Shown piece after piece: positions 34,822 to 43,818 of a DNA stretch of 64,000 nucleotides. The stretch lies in the NCBI RefSeq assembly GCF_042138895.1, contig NZ_JBHIKW010000001.1, forward strand, positions 372,001-436,000. The letters are read 5' to 3'. A program made the position numbers and the translations under genes. The stretch comes from Cedecea selenatireducens (GTDB taxonomy: Bacteria > Pseudomonadota > Gammaproteobacteria > Enterobacterales > Enterobacteriaceae). Every line of letters begins with the position of its first letter. Positions within the stretch are counted from its first letter, which is position 1. A model generated the notes under the pieces. The model was given only the letters and a program-made list of their open reading frames with translations. It had not been told where the DNA came from and made no database searches.

Positions 34822-34851
34822 GCCCGGCCGCCTGCAAACGGGCGGCCGGGC
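34822..34851 (+). terminator. GC-rich hairpin after thiY
   Basis: GCCCGGCCGCC pairs with GGCGGCCGGGC (11 bp, 8-nt loop), 9 nt after the thiY stop and just before the convergent zigA stop. There is no U tract on the plus strand. Confidence 0.55.
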
Positions 34852-34857
34852 ATTCGG

Positions 34858-36078
34858 TCAGTCAAACCAGGCATCTATCGGATCGTAATAGCGTGCCCAG
34901 GCTTTGGGGCCTTCCGCCATCTCGGCATCGGTGAGCAGCGCATATTCCAGCTTCTCACGCAAAACAGCCTCATCCATATCAATACCGATAAAGACAATTT
35001 CCTGCCGCGCATCGCCGATGCCGTCTTCCCAGTTGTTTAAAATGTGCTGGAGACTTTCTGGGTCCTGCGGCCACCGTTCACGGGGAATACCAGCCCACCA
35101 CATTCCCGCCAGCCCCTGACGCATCACGCCGCCCGCGTGGGACCAGGATCCGGCATGATGAGGGCGACTCGCCAGCCAGAAAAAGCCTTTGGAGCGAATA
35201 ACGCCTTTTAGCCCACCGTCGGTCACCATCTGGAAACGTGCCGGATGGAAGGGACGACGAGCGCGAAAGACAAAATTGCGAATGCCGTATTCTTCCGTTT
35301 CGGGCGTGTGCTCCCCGCGCAGCTCTTTGAGCCAGCCCGGAGCCTGTGCGGCGGCGTCAAAATCAAACAGGCCGGTATTCAGCACCTGGTCCAGGCTTAC
35401 CTCGCTAAACGCCGAAGTAATAATTTTTGCCCTCGGGTTAAGGGAATGCAGCATGGACATCAGGCGGCGCTTCTCTTCGTCGCTAATAAGATCGGTTTTA
35501 TTGAGGACAAGCACATCACAAAATTCGATCTGGTCAATCAGCAGGTCAACCACCGTGCGCTCGTCTTCTTCCCCCATCGATTCCCCGCGCGACTGAATGC
35601 TCTCGTAAGATTCATAGTCACGAAGGAAGTTATATCCGTCCACCACCGTCACCATGGTGTCGAGCAGCGCGATATCGGACAGGCTCTCACCCTTGTCGTC
35701 CACAAAGGTAAACGTCTCGGCGACCGGCAGCGGTTCAGAAATCCCGGTTGACTCAATCACCAGGTTATCAAAGCGGCCCTCTCTGGCTAGCTGGCTAATT
35801 TCCACCAGCAGGTCTTCGCGCAGCGTGCAGCAAATGCAGCCGTTGCTCATCTCCACCAGCTTCTCGTCGGTGCGCGTCAGGCTCGAGCCTCCCTCACGCA
35901 CCAGCGCCGCGTCGATGTTCACCTCGGACATATCGTTGACGATCACCGCCACCCTGCGCCCTTCCCGGTTGTTTAAAATATGGTTCAGCAGCGTGGTTTT
36001 CCCGGCGCCCAAAAAACCGGACAGCACGGTAACGGGCAGCTTTTTCGCCCCTTTGTGGGCCTGTGTAAACGATGACAT
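34858..36078 (-). CDS. zigA: ZigA-type zinc metallochaperone GTPase (CobW/COG0523)
   Basis: 406 residues. The P-loop SGFLGAGKTTLLNHIL is at ~20-35, the metal-binding CxCC motif is SNGCICCTLREDLL (~79-92), and VLNKTDL is the guanine-specificity motif. The C-terminal CobW_C region includes RARRPFHPARFQ and histidines in SRPHHAGSWSHAGG. These GTPases help deliver zinc when it is scarce. The length and CICC motif fit the ZigA group more than YjiA or YeiR. A palindromic Zur-like operator 35 nt before the start supports zinc-starvation control. Confidence 0.88.
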   Translation of the reverse strand: MSSFTQAHKGAKKLPVTVLSGFLGAGKTTLLNHILNNREGRRVAVIVNDMSEVNIDAALVREGGSSLTRTDEKLVEMSNGCICCTLREDLLVEISQLAREGRFDNLVIESTGISEPLPVAETFTFVDDKGESLSDIALLDTMVTVVDGYNFLRDYESYESIQSRGESMGEEDERTVVDLLIDQIEFCDVLVLNKTDLISDEEKRRLMSMLHSLNPRAKIITSAFSEVSLDQVLNTGLFDFDAAAQAPGWLKELRGEHTPETEEYGIRNFVFRARRPFHPARFQMVTDGGLKGVIRSKGFFWLASRPHHAGSWSHAGGVMRQGLAGMWWAGIPRERWPQDPESLQHILNNWEDGIGDARQEIVFIGIDMDEAVLREKLEYALLTDAEMAEGPKAWARYYDPIDAWFD

Positions 36079-36112
36079 TGCAACTCCTTACCGACCATGT
36101 CGTTATTATTGA

Positions 36113-36126
36113 TATGTTATAACATA
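36113..36126 (-). promoter_or_regulatory. zur box: Zur-like operator upstream of zigA
   Basis: TATGTTATAACATA is a perfect 14-bp palindrome and matches the core of the enterobacterial Zur box (TGTTATAA-type dyad as at znuA/znuCB). It is flanked by GA on the left and ACAAC on the right, and lies in the expected position before the zigA start. Confidence 0.75.
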
Positions 36127-36180
36127 ACAACAATGATGAATGTTGTCATGCCGGAAGCGAAAAAAGCAGACGGTAGAAAT

Positions 36181-36206
36181 GAAAAAAGCCAGCGGGCGCT
36201 GGCTTA
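36181..36206 (-). terminator. Rho-independent terminator of the chemoreceptor gene
   Basis: AGCCAGC/GCTGGCT, 4-nt loop, followed on the minus strand by TTTTTTC. It is 17 nt after the chemoreceptor stop codon. Confidence 0.85.
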
Positions 36207-36222
36207 AAGGAGGGATGAAAGG

Positions 36223-37767
36223 TTATTGCAGGCGGAACACGCGCACCAGGTCACGCAGCTGTTTTGCCTGGTCGTTAAGCGACGCCGCCGCCGCCACCGA
36301 CTCTTCCACCAGCGCGGAGTTCTGCTGGGTGGTTGAGTCAATCATGCCAATGGCGCTGTTGATCTGGGAAATGCCGTCGGTTTGCTCCTGGCTTGCCTGC
36401 TTGATTTCGCCGAGGATGGTGTTCATTTCCTGCACGTTTTCGATCATACCGGCAATCTGCGCGTTGGCTTTCTCCACCAGGCCCATCCCTTCACGGGTCT
36501 GGGTGGTCGAGTTTTCAATCAGGCTTCTGATCTCGCTCGCGGACGAGGCGCTTTTCTGCGCCAGCTGGCGAACTTCACCGGCCACCACCGCAAAACCGCG
36601 GCCGTGCTCACCCGCGCGAGCCGCTTCCACCGCCGCGTTCAGCGCCAGAATATTGGTCTGGAACGCAATGGAATCGATAAGGTTAATGATGTCCGACATA
36701 CGATTAGAGGTTTCGTTAATCACGCGCATTTTGCTGGTGACCTGAGACATCATCTGGCCGTTGTTTTTCACCACCGATGCGGCTTCGGATGAGAGTTTGG
36801 TTGCCTCGTTGGTGTGGTCAAAGGTGTTTTTCACCGTAGAGGTAATCTGCTCCATAGAAGCAGCCGTTTCCTCTACCGAGCTGGCCTGCTCTTCGGTACG
36901 CGCCGCCAGGTCCTGGTTACCGGCCACGATTTGCGCGGCGGCAGAAGAGATAGTTTCCGAGCCCTGCTGAACCTGATGGACAATCTCTTGCAGGCGCACT
37001 TTCATGCTCATCAGCGCCTGCAGCAGTTCGCCTGTTTCGTCTTTATGGGTCACCGTGATGCTGCCAGTAAGGTCACCTTCCGCAATCGCCTCGGCAAACT
37101 CAACGGCCTGAACCAGCGGGCGGGTGATGGAGCGCACGATGAACATGCCAATCAGGGTACCCAGCGCAATGCTCAGCAGCGTCAGCAGGACGGTGACGAG
37201 CCGGTTGGAGCGGTAATCTTTATCCACCTGCTGCCCGGCGGCCGCCATCTTTTGGTTCTGGATGACGATAAGCTCCTGCACCTTATCTTTGTATTTTTCC
37301 TGAATCTGAATGGTAGTGGCCATCATTTCCTGCAGCGCGCCGGCCCGGTTGTTCTGCTGCACCGCCTGTAAAATACGAAAACGCGAGTCCAGATACTCTT
37401 TACGGATGCCAGTCAGCTCCTGCAATGCTTTTTGTGAAGCCGCGTCGGTGCTGGATTTGTTTAAATCGGCCAGCAGCGCGGTAATGTGCGCGCTAATTTC
37501 GGCCAGGTGCTTTTCTGACTTCTGGCGAAAGACGCCCGCTTCGTCCAGCAGCATCAGCTGCTGCGTATTCACAAACTCCTGGAAACTATCGATCAGATCG
37601 TTGGCTTTAACGGTCGTCGGGTAATCACTGTTAACAATGGTCTGGATGCCGGTATTTGCCCTGCTGAGGCTGAGTAAAGAAAGCCCCGAGCTGAATACCA
37701 TCAGCACAATAAAAATAGCGATCGTCAGCGTTAATTTGCTGCGAATTTTTACATCATGTAGTGACAT
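36223..37767 (-). CDS. Methyl-accepting chemotaxis protein (4HB-type sensor)
   Basis: The start MSLHDVKIRSKLT gives 514 residues; the preceding ~56 codons of open frame contain the promoter. TM1 is LTIAIFIVLMVFSSGLSLLSL (~14-34), then a periplasmic four-helix-bundle sensor (~35-190), TM2 VTVLLTLLSIALGTLIGMFIV, a HAMP domain, methylation helices and the highly conserved signalling tip (IDSIAFQTNILALNAAVEAARAGEHGRGFAVVAGEVRQLAQKSASSASEI). It ends RVFRLQ without the CheR/CheB-binding pentapeptide, so it is a low-abundance-type receptor. A consensus FliA promoter lies upstream. Ligand unknown. Confidence 0.93.
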   Translation of the reverse strand: MSLHDVKIRSKLTLTIAIFIVLMVFSSGLSLLSLSRANTGIQTIVNSDYPTTVKANDLIDSFQEFVNTQQLMLLDEAGVFRQKSEKHLAEISAHITALLADLNKSSTDAASQKALQELTGIRKEYLDSRFRILQAVQQNNRAGALQEMMATTIQIQEKYKDKVQELIVIQNQKMAAAGQQVDKDYRSNRLVTVLLTLLSIALGTLIGMFIVRSITRPLVQAVEFAEAIAEGDLTGSITVTHKDETGELLQALMSMKVRLQEIVHQVQQGSETISSAAAQIVAGNQDLAARTEEQASSVEETAASMEQITSTVKNTFDHTNEATKLSSEAASVVKNNGQMMSQVTSKMRVINETSNRMSDIINLIDSIAFQTNILALNAAVEAARAGEHGRGFAVVAGEVRQLAQKSASSASEIRSLIENSTTQTREGMGLVEKANAQIAGMIENVQEMNTILGEIKQASQEQTDGISQINSAIGMIDSTTQQNSALVEESVAAAASLNDQAKQLRDLVRVFRLQ

Positions 37768-37871
37768 TTTTTCTCCCTTGGGAAGCGTATTTTTATGAAT
37801 GCGCAAAATCCTCTGCGGTCGAAACAGCAGAAAATAAATAGCACAAAGGGATGGAAGCACCTCGTACAGGC

Positions 37872-37898
37872 TTATCGGATATATTCTGATTAACTTTA
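37872..37898 (-). promoter_or_regulatory. FliA (sigma-28) promoter of the chemoreceptor gene
   Basis: Minus strand reads TAAA (37898-37895), exactly 15 nt, then TCCGATAA (37879-37872). The consensus is TAAA-N15-GCCGATAA, so there is one mismatch. It leaves a leader of about 100 nt before the ATG. Confidence 0.85.
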
Positions 37899-38055
37899 TG
37901 AATTTGATCGGTTTTTTCGTATGGTCAGGCCACATAGATAGCTGGGAGCTATTAATTTAATCGCAATTGATCGATAATTTGCGATAGGGAGCGTTTTTCT
38001 GTCTTATTTTTCTCAGCGAGAAACTTTCTCAACACTATTTTTAAAAATACAGCAA

Positions 38056-38085
38056 GCGCGCGGTAAATATAAATTCACCGCGCGC
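38056..38085 (-). terminator. Hairpin after cbl
   Basis: GCGCGCGGT and ACCGCGCGC form a perfect 9-bp GC stem with a 12-nt loop. On the minus strand TTGCTGTATTTTTA follows, so termination would be moderate. It separates cbl from the chemoreceptor promoter. Confidence 0.5.
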
Positions 38086-38152
38086 CGCTTTATTTAATTA
38101 TTTAATGTTTCATTAACAACAGCCCGAATACCACAAATAAGGTATGGGCATG

Positions 38153-39097
38153 TCAGATTTGATAATCGATGGCGGGTTCTTCGGGCTCAAGCGCCAGGCG
38201 CTTAATTTCGTCGACCGAAAGCTCCGGGTTGCACAATTCAATAAAGCGCCAGACATAGTTTCGCTGCAGCTGCCCGCGTCGAATGCCAAGCCACACGGTG
38301 TTGGCGTCAAACAGATGGCGAGTGTCCAGGCGTACCAGACTCCCTTCTTCACCGCTGGCCTGGTCGGCCACCAGCCCAATCCCCAGGCCGAGCTCGACGT
38401 AGGTTTTCACCACGTCGGAGTCCTGGGCGCTAAGCACCACATCAGCCGTCAGGCCTCTGCGGGCAAACGCCTCATCTATGCGTGAACGGCCGGTTATCCC
38501 CTGGCGATAGGTGATCAGCGGCCAGCGGCTGATATCATCCAGCGTCAGCGGGCTGGTATGAATCAGCGGATGCCCCTGCGGCACCAGCAGGCTGTGATAC
38601 CAGCGGAACCACGGGTAGGCGACCACCAGCGGGTCGGTGCTCAGGCGTTCGCTGGCGATGCCGATATCAGCCGCCCCGCTGTGCAGCAGGGATTCAATTT
38701 CCTGTGGCGTACCCTGAATAAGCTCGAGGCGAACTTCGGGGAATAATGCGCGAAAGGCTTTGATCACCACCGGGAGGCTATATCGAGCCTGGGTGTGGGT
38801 CGTGGCTATCGTTAACACGCCGCTGGTGTCATTGGTGAAGAGATCGGCCAGGCGACGAACGTTACTGGCTTCATTAAGAATGCGTTCGGCGATCACTAAC
38901 AGGGCCTTGCCCGGTTCGGTCATACCTAATAACCGTTTGCCGCGACGAATGAATATTTCAATGCCCAGCTCTTCTTCAAGCTCGCGAATATGACGGCTGA
39001 CGCCAGACTGAGAGGTGAAAAGCATGTTGGCGACTTCGGTGAGATTGTAGTCCCGCCGCGCCGCCTCGCGGATTATTTTAAGTTGCTGGAAGTTCAC
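38153..39097 (-). CDS. cbl: Cbl, LysR-type regulator of sulfonate sulfur assimilation
   Basis: Start set at the GTG giving VNFQQLKIIREAARRDYNLTEVANMLFTSQSGVSRHIRELEEELG, matching the E. coli Cbl N-terminus; the 21 codons upstream do not match. 314 residues: winged HTH (1-60) and CysB-like effector domain including TSGVLTIATTHTQARYSLP and SDVVKTYVELGLGIGLVADQ. Cbl, with CysB, activates the tau and ssu operons during sulfate starvation. It lies 106 nt after nac on the same strand, the E. coli order. Confidence 0.95.
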   Translation of the reverse strand: MNFQQLKIIREAARRDYNLTEVANMLFTSQSGVSRHIRELEEELGIEIFIRRGKRLLGMTEPGKALLVIAERILNEASNVRRLADLFTNDTSGVLTIATTHTQARYSLPVVIKAFRALFPEVRLELIQGTPQEIESLLHSGAADIGIASERLSTDPLVVAYPWFRWYHSLLVPQGHPLIHTSPLTLDDISRWPLITYRQGITGRSRIDEAFARRGLTADVVLSAQDSDVVKTYVELGLGIGLVADQASGEEGSLVRLDTRHLFDANTVWLGIRRGQLQRNYVWRFIELCNPELSVDEIKRLALEPEEPAIDYQI

Positions 39098-39203
39098 ATC
39101 GCCCCCGGGATCGTGACTGTTCTTTACACCATTGTTAAAGTCACAGCCCCGGCGGGACAAATAATAAAAACCAGCAACCTATTCCATTTAGTAATAAGCG
39201 AAC

Positions 39204-40121
39204 TTAACCCACCAGCATCAGCTCGCGATTTTCCAGCGCCGGGCGGGTCACCAGAGACATAAGAATTTCTTTTACCGCCTGGGCCTGAGGGGAAAGCGGT
39301 AAACGCGCGGAAAGGTTCAGCGACAGCGGTAAATTTAGCGACGGACTGGTGATGCGTGCCATCCAGCCGCTGGCCGAATCGGCAAGCGAACGAGCCGCAG
39401 ATTCCGGCAGCACGGTCACGCCCATACCGCTGGCAATCGCCGCAGTTAGCGTCGAAATTGACTCGATTTCGCCGATGATTTTTGCCGTCAGGCGGCGCAG
39501 GGAAAAAGCCTCATCCACCCGTTTGCGCACCGCGCTGTAGTCGCGTGGCAGGAAAAGATCCATGGCGGCAACGTCAGACAAATCTATCGTCGTGCCCGGG
39601 CAGTCACGGGTGCCCACCAGGAACAAATCTTCTTTCAGCAGCGGCTGGCTGGTTAGCCCGGCCGTTGGCGTGCGGTCATACAGAACGGCCATATCAAGCT
39701 GCCCGCTGAGCAGTTTGTCGTTAAGCTGCGACCCGCTGTTTTCATGCAGATAAACCTGCACATCCGGCAACTCGGCACGCACGGCCTGCAGCAGCGGCAT
39801 GGTAATAGAGGAGGCAGCCATCCCCGGCGCCAGGCCAATGGAGACGTGCCCGTTAATGGTCTGGCCGACGTTATTAACCGCCAGCTGCGCCTGCTCACAC
39901 TGGCGCAGAATGGTCCGCGCATGAGCATAAAGAATTTTTCCCGCTTCCGTCGGCGTTACGCCTCGTTTGGTGCGGATCAACAGCTGCTGATCCAGCTCCC
40001 CTTCCAGGGTGGCAACCTGCTGGCTGAGCGCCGGCTGTGCGATATGCAGTACTTCTGCCGCCTGGGTCAGGCTGCCAATATCAACGATTTTTACGAAGTA
40101 CTTCAGTCGTCTTAAATTCAT
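39204..40121 (-). CDS. nac: Nac, nitrogen assimilation control LysR regulator
   Basis: Start MNLRRLKYFVKIVDIGSLTQAAEVLHIAQPALSQQVATLE gives 305 residues, the normal Nac length. The HTH occupies ~1-60; the effector domain contains GHVSIGLAPGMAASSITMPLLQAVR. Nac links sigma-54/NtrC nitrogen-limitation genes to sigma-70 promoters and does so without a small effector. A sigma-54-type promoter is found just upstream, as expected for nac. The 25 codons upstream of the chosen start overlap that promoter and are not coding. Confidence 0.95.
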   Translation of the reverse strand: MNLRRLKYFVKIVDIGSLTQAAEVLHIAQPALSQQVATLEGELDQQLLIRTKRGVTPTEAGKILYAHARTILRQCEQAQLAVNNVGQTINGHVSIGLAPGMAASSITMPLLQAVRAELPDVQVYLHENSGSQLNDKLLSGQLDMAVLYDRTPTAGLTSQPLLKEDLFLVGTRDCPGTTIDLSDVAAMDLFLPRDYSAVRKRVDEAFSLRRLTAKIIGEIESISTLTAAIASGMGVTVLPESAARSLADSASGWMARITSPSLNLPLSLNLSARLPLSPQAQAVKEILMSLVTRPALENRELMLVG

Positions 40122-40179
40122 TTTGCCCCCTATTACGGAATGCCAGCGCCAGTCATGGCAGTGATGTCGTAGAAGGTTT

Positions 40180-40195
40180 TGCAATATGCTTGCCA
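40180..40195 (-). promoter_or_regulatory. Sigma-54 promoter of nac
   Basis: The minus strand reads TGGCAA-GCATA-TTGCA, compared with the RpoN consensus TGGCAC-N5-TTGCA; only the sixth base differs and the spacing is exact. It is 59 nt before the nac start codon. NtrC would be the activator by analogy with Klebsiella and E. coli. Confidence 0.85.
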
Positions 40196-40310
40196 CATTT
40201 CTCGTTTACGGCACAAACACGATAACAGGCTGGATAATAAGAGAAACTAATAAAGCCTTCGGGGATGATTAATGAAACTGGGGTTTTGCTTATGCCCCAT
40301 AAGAGGTATG

Positions 40311-40331
40311 AATGCACCACGAGGGTGCATT
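40311..40331 (-). terminator. Hairpin downstream of scsD
   Basis: AATGCACC pairs with GGTGCATT (8 bp, 5-nt loop), 46 nt beyond the scsD stop. The U run is weak, so this is a tentative terminator. Confidence 0.35.
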
Positions 40332-40376
40332 TCTGAGACTGAAAACAGCGTGCCGGTTATAAACCGACACGGTTAT

Positions 40377-40880
40377 TCACACCCCGGCCCACCACAGGCG
40401 CATTTTCATTCCCCAGTAGCTCGTCCAGCCGCTGGTTGTAGACACCACCTTGCCTTTATCCACCACGACAAGCGTTGGCGTCACGTCAATCTGCCAGCTG
40501 CGGGATATTGCGCCGTCGGCGTCGTTAATAACCGGGAAGCTCACGCCTTTACGCGCCAGCCAGCGGGAAACTTCGCTTTCATTGCCGGAGCGGAGCGCAA
40601 TGGTTATCACGTTCTGCCCTTCGGCCTGCAGCTTCGCCACGTCCGGCGTGGTAAAACGGCACACCGCGCACCAGCTGGCCCAGAAGTAAACCAGCAGCGG
40701 GCGATCCGCACTCAGCGCACCGAGCGTGACGTTTTGCCCGTCTAGCGTGTACAGCGGGGTGCTGTCAAAAGCGGGAGGTGACTGAGGTGCGCGCCACCAG
40801 TCCATTACCAGCATCACGCCCGCCAGCAGCACCAGCAGAATTAATCCTTCTCGCAGCCAGCGCCGCAGCTTACTTGCCAC
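40377..40880 (-). CDS. scsD: ScsD, membrane-anchored thioredoxin-like protein
   Basis: The GTG start overlaps the scsC stop codon (GTGGCAAGTAA) and gives 167 residues, the size of Salmonella ScsD. There is one N-terminal transmembrane anchor (GLILLVLLAGVMLVMDWW) and then a periplasmic TlpA/DsbE-like thioredoxin domain with the redox motif WASWCAVCRF (~65-74) and cis-Pro loop DVTPTLVVVD. The last gene of scsABCD, which supports copper and oxidative stress tolerance. Confidence 0.92.
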   Translation of the reverse strand: MASKLRRWLREGLILLVLLAGVMLVMDWWRAPQSPPAFDSTPLYTLDGQNVTLGALSADRPLLVYFWASWCAVCRFTTPDVAKLQAEGQNVITIALRSGNESEVSRWLARKGVSFPVINDADGAISRSWQIDVTPTLVVVDKGKVVSTTSGWTSYWGMKMRLWWAGV

Positions 40881-41499
40881 GGGCGGCCGCCAGCTTTTCT
40901 TTGACCACTTCTTCCAGCGTTTCCCACGGCACCGCACCGGGGATCATTTCATCGCCAATAATGGTGGCTGGCGTGCCCTGCACGCCGACGATGCGCGCTA
41001 ATTGAAGGTTGGTGCTTAAGGTTTCCATGCTTTTTTCATCCGGCTTTACCGGGGTTGCTCCGCTCTTTTCAACGGCTACCGCGATGCTCGCCGTATCGTG
41101 ATAGCCCTTCTTCTGCATCAGCTTTTCATGCAGCGCCAGAAACTGTTCGGGATGCTGACGCCAGGTGGTCAGCACGGTTCGCGCCGACAGCACGGAGCTT
41201 TCTCCCTTAAACGGCAGCGGCTTCACAATCACCGCCACATCGGGATATTTCTGCACAATCTTCTCCAGCATCGGGTCGAGCTGCTTGCAGTACGGGCAGT
41301 TGTAATCGGTGAAGTTCACCAGGGTTAATAGCGGTTTTTTAGCGCCGAAGCGCGGGCTGGCCGGGTCATTAAACAGCGCCTGCTCAATCAGCACTTCCAG
41401 CTGCTTTTGCTGCTCGGCGGAAAACGGAGCGGGCTGTTCTTTTGCCGCCAGCGCCAGGCCGGAGAACAGGGAGAGGATCAGAATCAAGGCGTATTTCAT
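40870..41499 (-). CDS. scsC: ScsC, periplasmic DsbA/DsbC-like disulfide protein
   Basis: 209 residues with a signal peptide (MKYALILILSLFSGLALA-AK). The thioredoxin-fold active site is FTDYNCPYCKQLDP (~62-75) and the cis-Pro loop is GVQGTPATIIGDE (~172-184). ScsC is a thiol oxidoreductase or isomerase kept reduced by ScsB and binds copper in Salmonella. It overlaps scsB by 4 nt (ATGA) and scsD by 11 nt. Confidence 0.93.
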   Translation of the reverse strand: MKYALILILSLFSGLALAAKEQPAPFSAEQQKQLEVLIEQALFNDPASPRFGAKKPLLTLVNFTDYNCPYCKQLDPMLEKIVQKYPDVAVIVKPLPFKGESSVLSARTVLTTWRQHPEQFLALHEKLMQKKGYHDTASIAVAVEKSGATPVKPDEKSMETLSTNLQLARIVGVQGTPATIIGDEMIPGAVPWETLEEVVKEKLAAARGK

Positions 41500-43382
41500 G
41501 GGGTTGTTCCTTTGGCTTCATCCAGGGTTGTCAGCACCGAGTCGCGTGACAGCAGCGTGGGCAGCACTTTGCCTTCCGGCAGGCCTGGGCCATAAATTTG
41601 GTTGAAAGGCACGGCAACCTGGCCGCGGCTTCTTAAAAAGTCGGTGATTTGCGGGGACGGCAGCGTCCAGTCACCGCGCAGGGCAACCACGTCCGGAGCC
41701 TGCAGCACGGCCTGCACGTCCTCTTTATTGAGCACGTTGTATTTGTTGGCTTTACAGGTGATACACCAGTCGGCGGTGACGTCGATAAACACACGTTTAT
41801 GCTGCGCCAGCGCGTCCTGAATCGCCTGTTCGCTGAGCGGCTGCCAGGCAATATTTTCCTGCGCGGGCTTGCCGCCAGAAACCCCGAAATGCACCAGCAG
41901 CAGGCTTGCCAGCCAGATAGCCGACCCGAGCATCAGCAGGCCAAGCACGCGGCGCAGCCAGTTCATCCATTTCCCCGGACGCGGTAAGCGCATGGCAAGG
42001 CCGGGACGAAGCGCAATCAGCAGCCACGGCAGGCTCATGCCCAGCCCCAATGCCAGGAACAGCCCCCACAGAACCGGGTAGGAAGCGGTCAGCGCAACGG
42101 CCACCGCCGTGCCGAGGAAAGGCGCGCTGCACGGCGTTGCCAGCAGCGTGGCAAAAGCACCCTGCCAGAAATGCCCGGCCATGCCGTTGCCGCCCTGGGT
42201 AGCCAGGCGAGTGTTCATATTGGAGGAAAGTCGGAACTCGAACAGGCCAAACAGATTGGCGCTGAACACCAGCATCACCAGCGCCATAAAGCCGATGAAC
42301 CACGGGTTCTGGAACTGGATGCCCCAGCCCAGCGCCTGGTTGGTCAGCCGCAGGACGGTCATCAACAACGCCAGCACCATAAAGGAAGCGATAATCCCTG
42401 CCACCGAGGCTAAAAACTGGCGGCGCACCAGACTTCTGTCTTTTTGCTGAACCAGCAGAATAGACCCGAGCTTCATGCCCAGCACGGGCAGCACACACGG
42501 CATCAGGTTAAGGATAAGACCGCCCACCAGCGCCATCAGCACCACCTGCCAGAGCGGGAACGCGTCGTTTCCGCCTGCAGCGGCGGGAGCCGAACCAATA
42601 GTGAGCGTGTTTTGCTGGGCGATGCCGCTGTCAGCCAGCACCAGAGTGACCGATTTACCGCGTAGATCTGGCGCACCCTCGCCCCAGCCGTCGCTCACCG
42701 GCACCGTCGCCTGCAGCGTGTCGCCGTCGATGCGGAAGGTCGGCTTGCCCAGATCCGTATCTTCCGGTGGGTCAAGATAAAGCCCCGGATTCGTCCAGCC
42801 TCCGGCACGCACGGCGTCGATAACCAGGCTTCCCTGGCGGTAGCCCGCTTTTAGCGAATCCGTCAGCCCGCCTTCAACCGGCACCTGCCCCATCGCCTGA
42901 GCGAAGTCGTGAGCAAACGTAGCGTCCGCAGCCGTAGAGGTGACGGTAAAGGAATAATCGGTCAGCAGGCAAACGTTGCTGCAGGTGGAAAGCGTCAGCA
43001 CGCCGCGAAGGGTTTCCGGCGCACGGCCATGAATAACCATCGGGATGGTGACCCGGTCGTGATAGCCCTGGGTCGTTATTCCGGCGACGTCAAAGCGCGC
43101 AGGCGTGGGCCAGAACCATTCCACCTTTGGCATATCCTCTTGCCAGGCAATAGACGGCGCAACGCCGCCTTCTCCCGGCGAACGCCAGTAGGTTTTCCAG
43201 CCTTTCTCAAGCTTTACGTCCAGCAGAAGACGAGTTTCGTTATTGGCGGTGGTGTCCGCGCGCAGCCTGACGCTGGCGTGATCGTTATCCGGTGATTGTT
43301 GCCAGCCGGCCTCTGCCGCCCAGGATACGGGCAGCCATAGCATAAGCAGGCAAAGCAGCGCCTGCCTGAAGCGATTAAACAT
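41496..43382 (-). CDS. scsB: ScsB, DsbD-like transmembrane reductant conductor
   Basis: 628 residues: signal peptide (to SWAAEAGW), a periplasmic N-terminal domain (~25-270) with STCSNVCLLTDYSF cysteines, a DsbD-type eight-helix membrane domain with LMPCVLPVLGMKLGS and TPCSAPFLGTAVAVAL (the intramembrane cysteine pair), and a C-terminal thioredoxin domain with DWCITCKANKYNVL (~536-549). It passes electrons from cytoplasmic thioredoxin to ScsC. It starts 48 nt after scsA on the same strand. Confidence 0.94.
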   Translation of the reverse strand: MFNRFRQALLCLLMLWLPVSWAAEAGWQQSPDNDHASVRLRADTTANNETRLLLDVKLEKGWKTYWRSPGEGGVAPSIAWQEDMPKVEWFWPTPARFDVAGITTQGYHDRVTIPMVIHGRAPETLRGVLTLSTCSNVCLLTDYSFTVTSTAADATFAHDFAQAMGQVPVEGGLTDSLKAGYRQGSLVIDAVRAGGWTNPGLYLDPPEDTDLGKPTFRIDGDTLQATVPVSDGWGEGAPDLRGKSVTLVLADSGIAQQNTLTIGSAPAAAGGNDAFPLWQVVLMALVGGLILNLMPCVLPVLGMKLGSILLVQQKDRSLVRRQFLASVAGIIASFMVLALLMTVLRLTNQALGWGIQFQNPWFIGFMALVMLVFSANLFGLFEFRLSSNMNTRLATQGGNGMAGHFWQGAFATLLATPCSAPFLGTAVAVALTASYPVLWGLFLALGLGMSLPWLLIALRPGLAMRLPRPGKWMNWLRRVLGLLMLGSAIWLASLLLVHFGVSGGKPAQENIAWQPLSEQAIQDALAQHKRVFIDVTADWCITCKANKYNVLNKEDVQAVLQAPDVVALRGDWTLPSPQITDFLRSRGQVAVPFNQIYGPGLPEGKVLPTLLSRDSVLTTLDEAKGTTP

Positions 43383-43430
43383 GTTTTTTCTCCGTAAATG
43401 ATTAACTAACTGTCGGTAACAGCCAGTCTG

Positions 43431-43796
43431 TCATTCACGGAATACGCAGAAACGTAGATGCACCCTGAGGGTGGGAGGTGAAGTCGCTCTTGGAGGGGAA
43501 AACGGCATTCGCGTGGAACGCACGGGCGCCAGCAGTGAAAGCAGCAGGCAGAACACGAATAAAGCGCCGTCAAATAATACGGGCGGCACGCTCAGCAGTG
43601 ATTTGGCGCTCAGCTCACAGGGCGTGACCGGGGCATCACTGTCGGCCTGTGGGCTTTCGGACTGAGCAACAACGGCGCTGGCAACGGTTTGCATCTGCAA
43701 CGCGTGCAGGCCCGCCATGCGTTGTGCGGTACAAACCAGTACCACGACACATGCCAGACAAAGAAACCATATTCCTATACGCTGCTGTTTTACCAT
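43431..43796 (-). CDS. scsA: ScsA, small membrane protein of the copper-suppressor operon
   Basis: 121 residues with an N-terminal hydrophobic helix (IGIWFLCLACVVVLVCTA), a periplasmic-looking loop and a second helix (LFDGALFVFCLLLSLLAPV). The C-terminal tail is rich in Ser, Pro and Arg. It occupies the scsA position directly upstream of scsB. The molecular function is not known; related genes affect copper and peroxide tolerance. Confidence 0.8.
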   Translation of the reverse strand: MVKQQRIGIWFLCLACVVVLVCTAQRMAGLHALQMQTVASAVVAQSESPQADSDAPVTPCELSAKSLLSVPPVLFDGALFVFCLLLSLLAPVRSTRMPFSPPRATSPPTLRVHLRFCVFRE

Positions 43797-43818
43797 TAGG
43801 CCCTCACTGTTTAACCCG

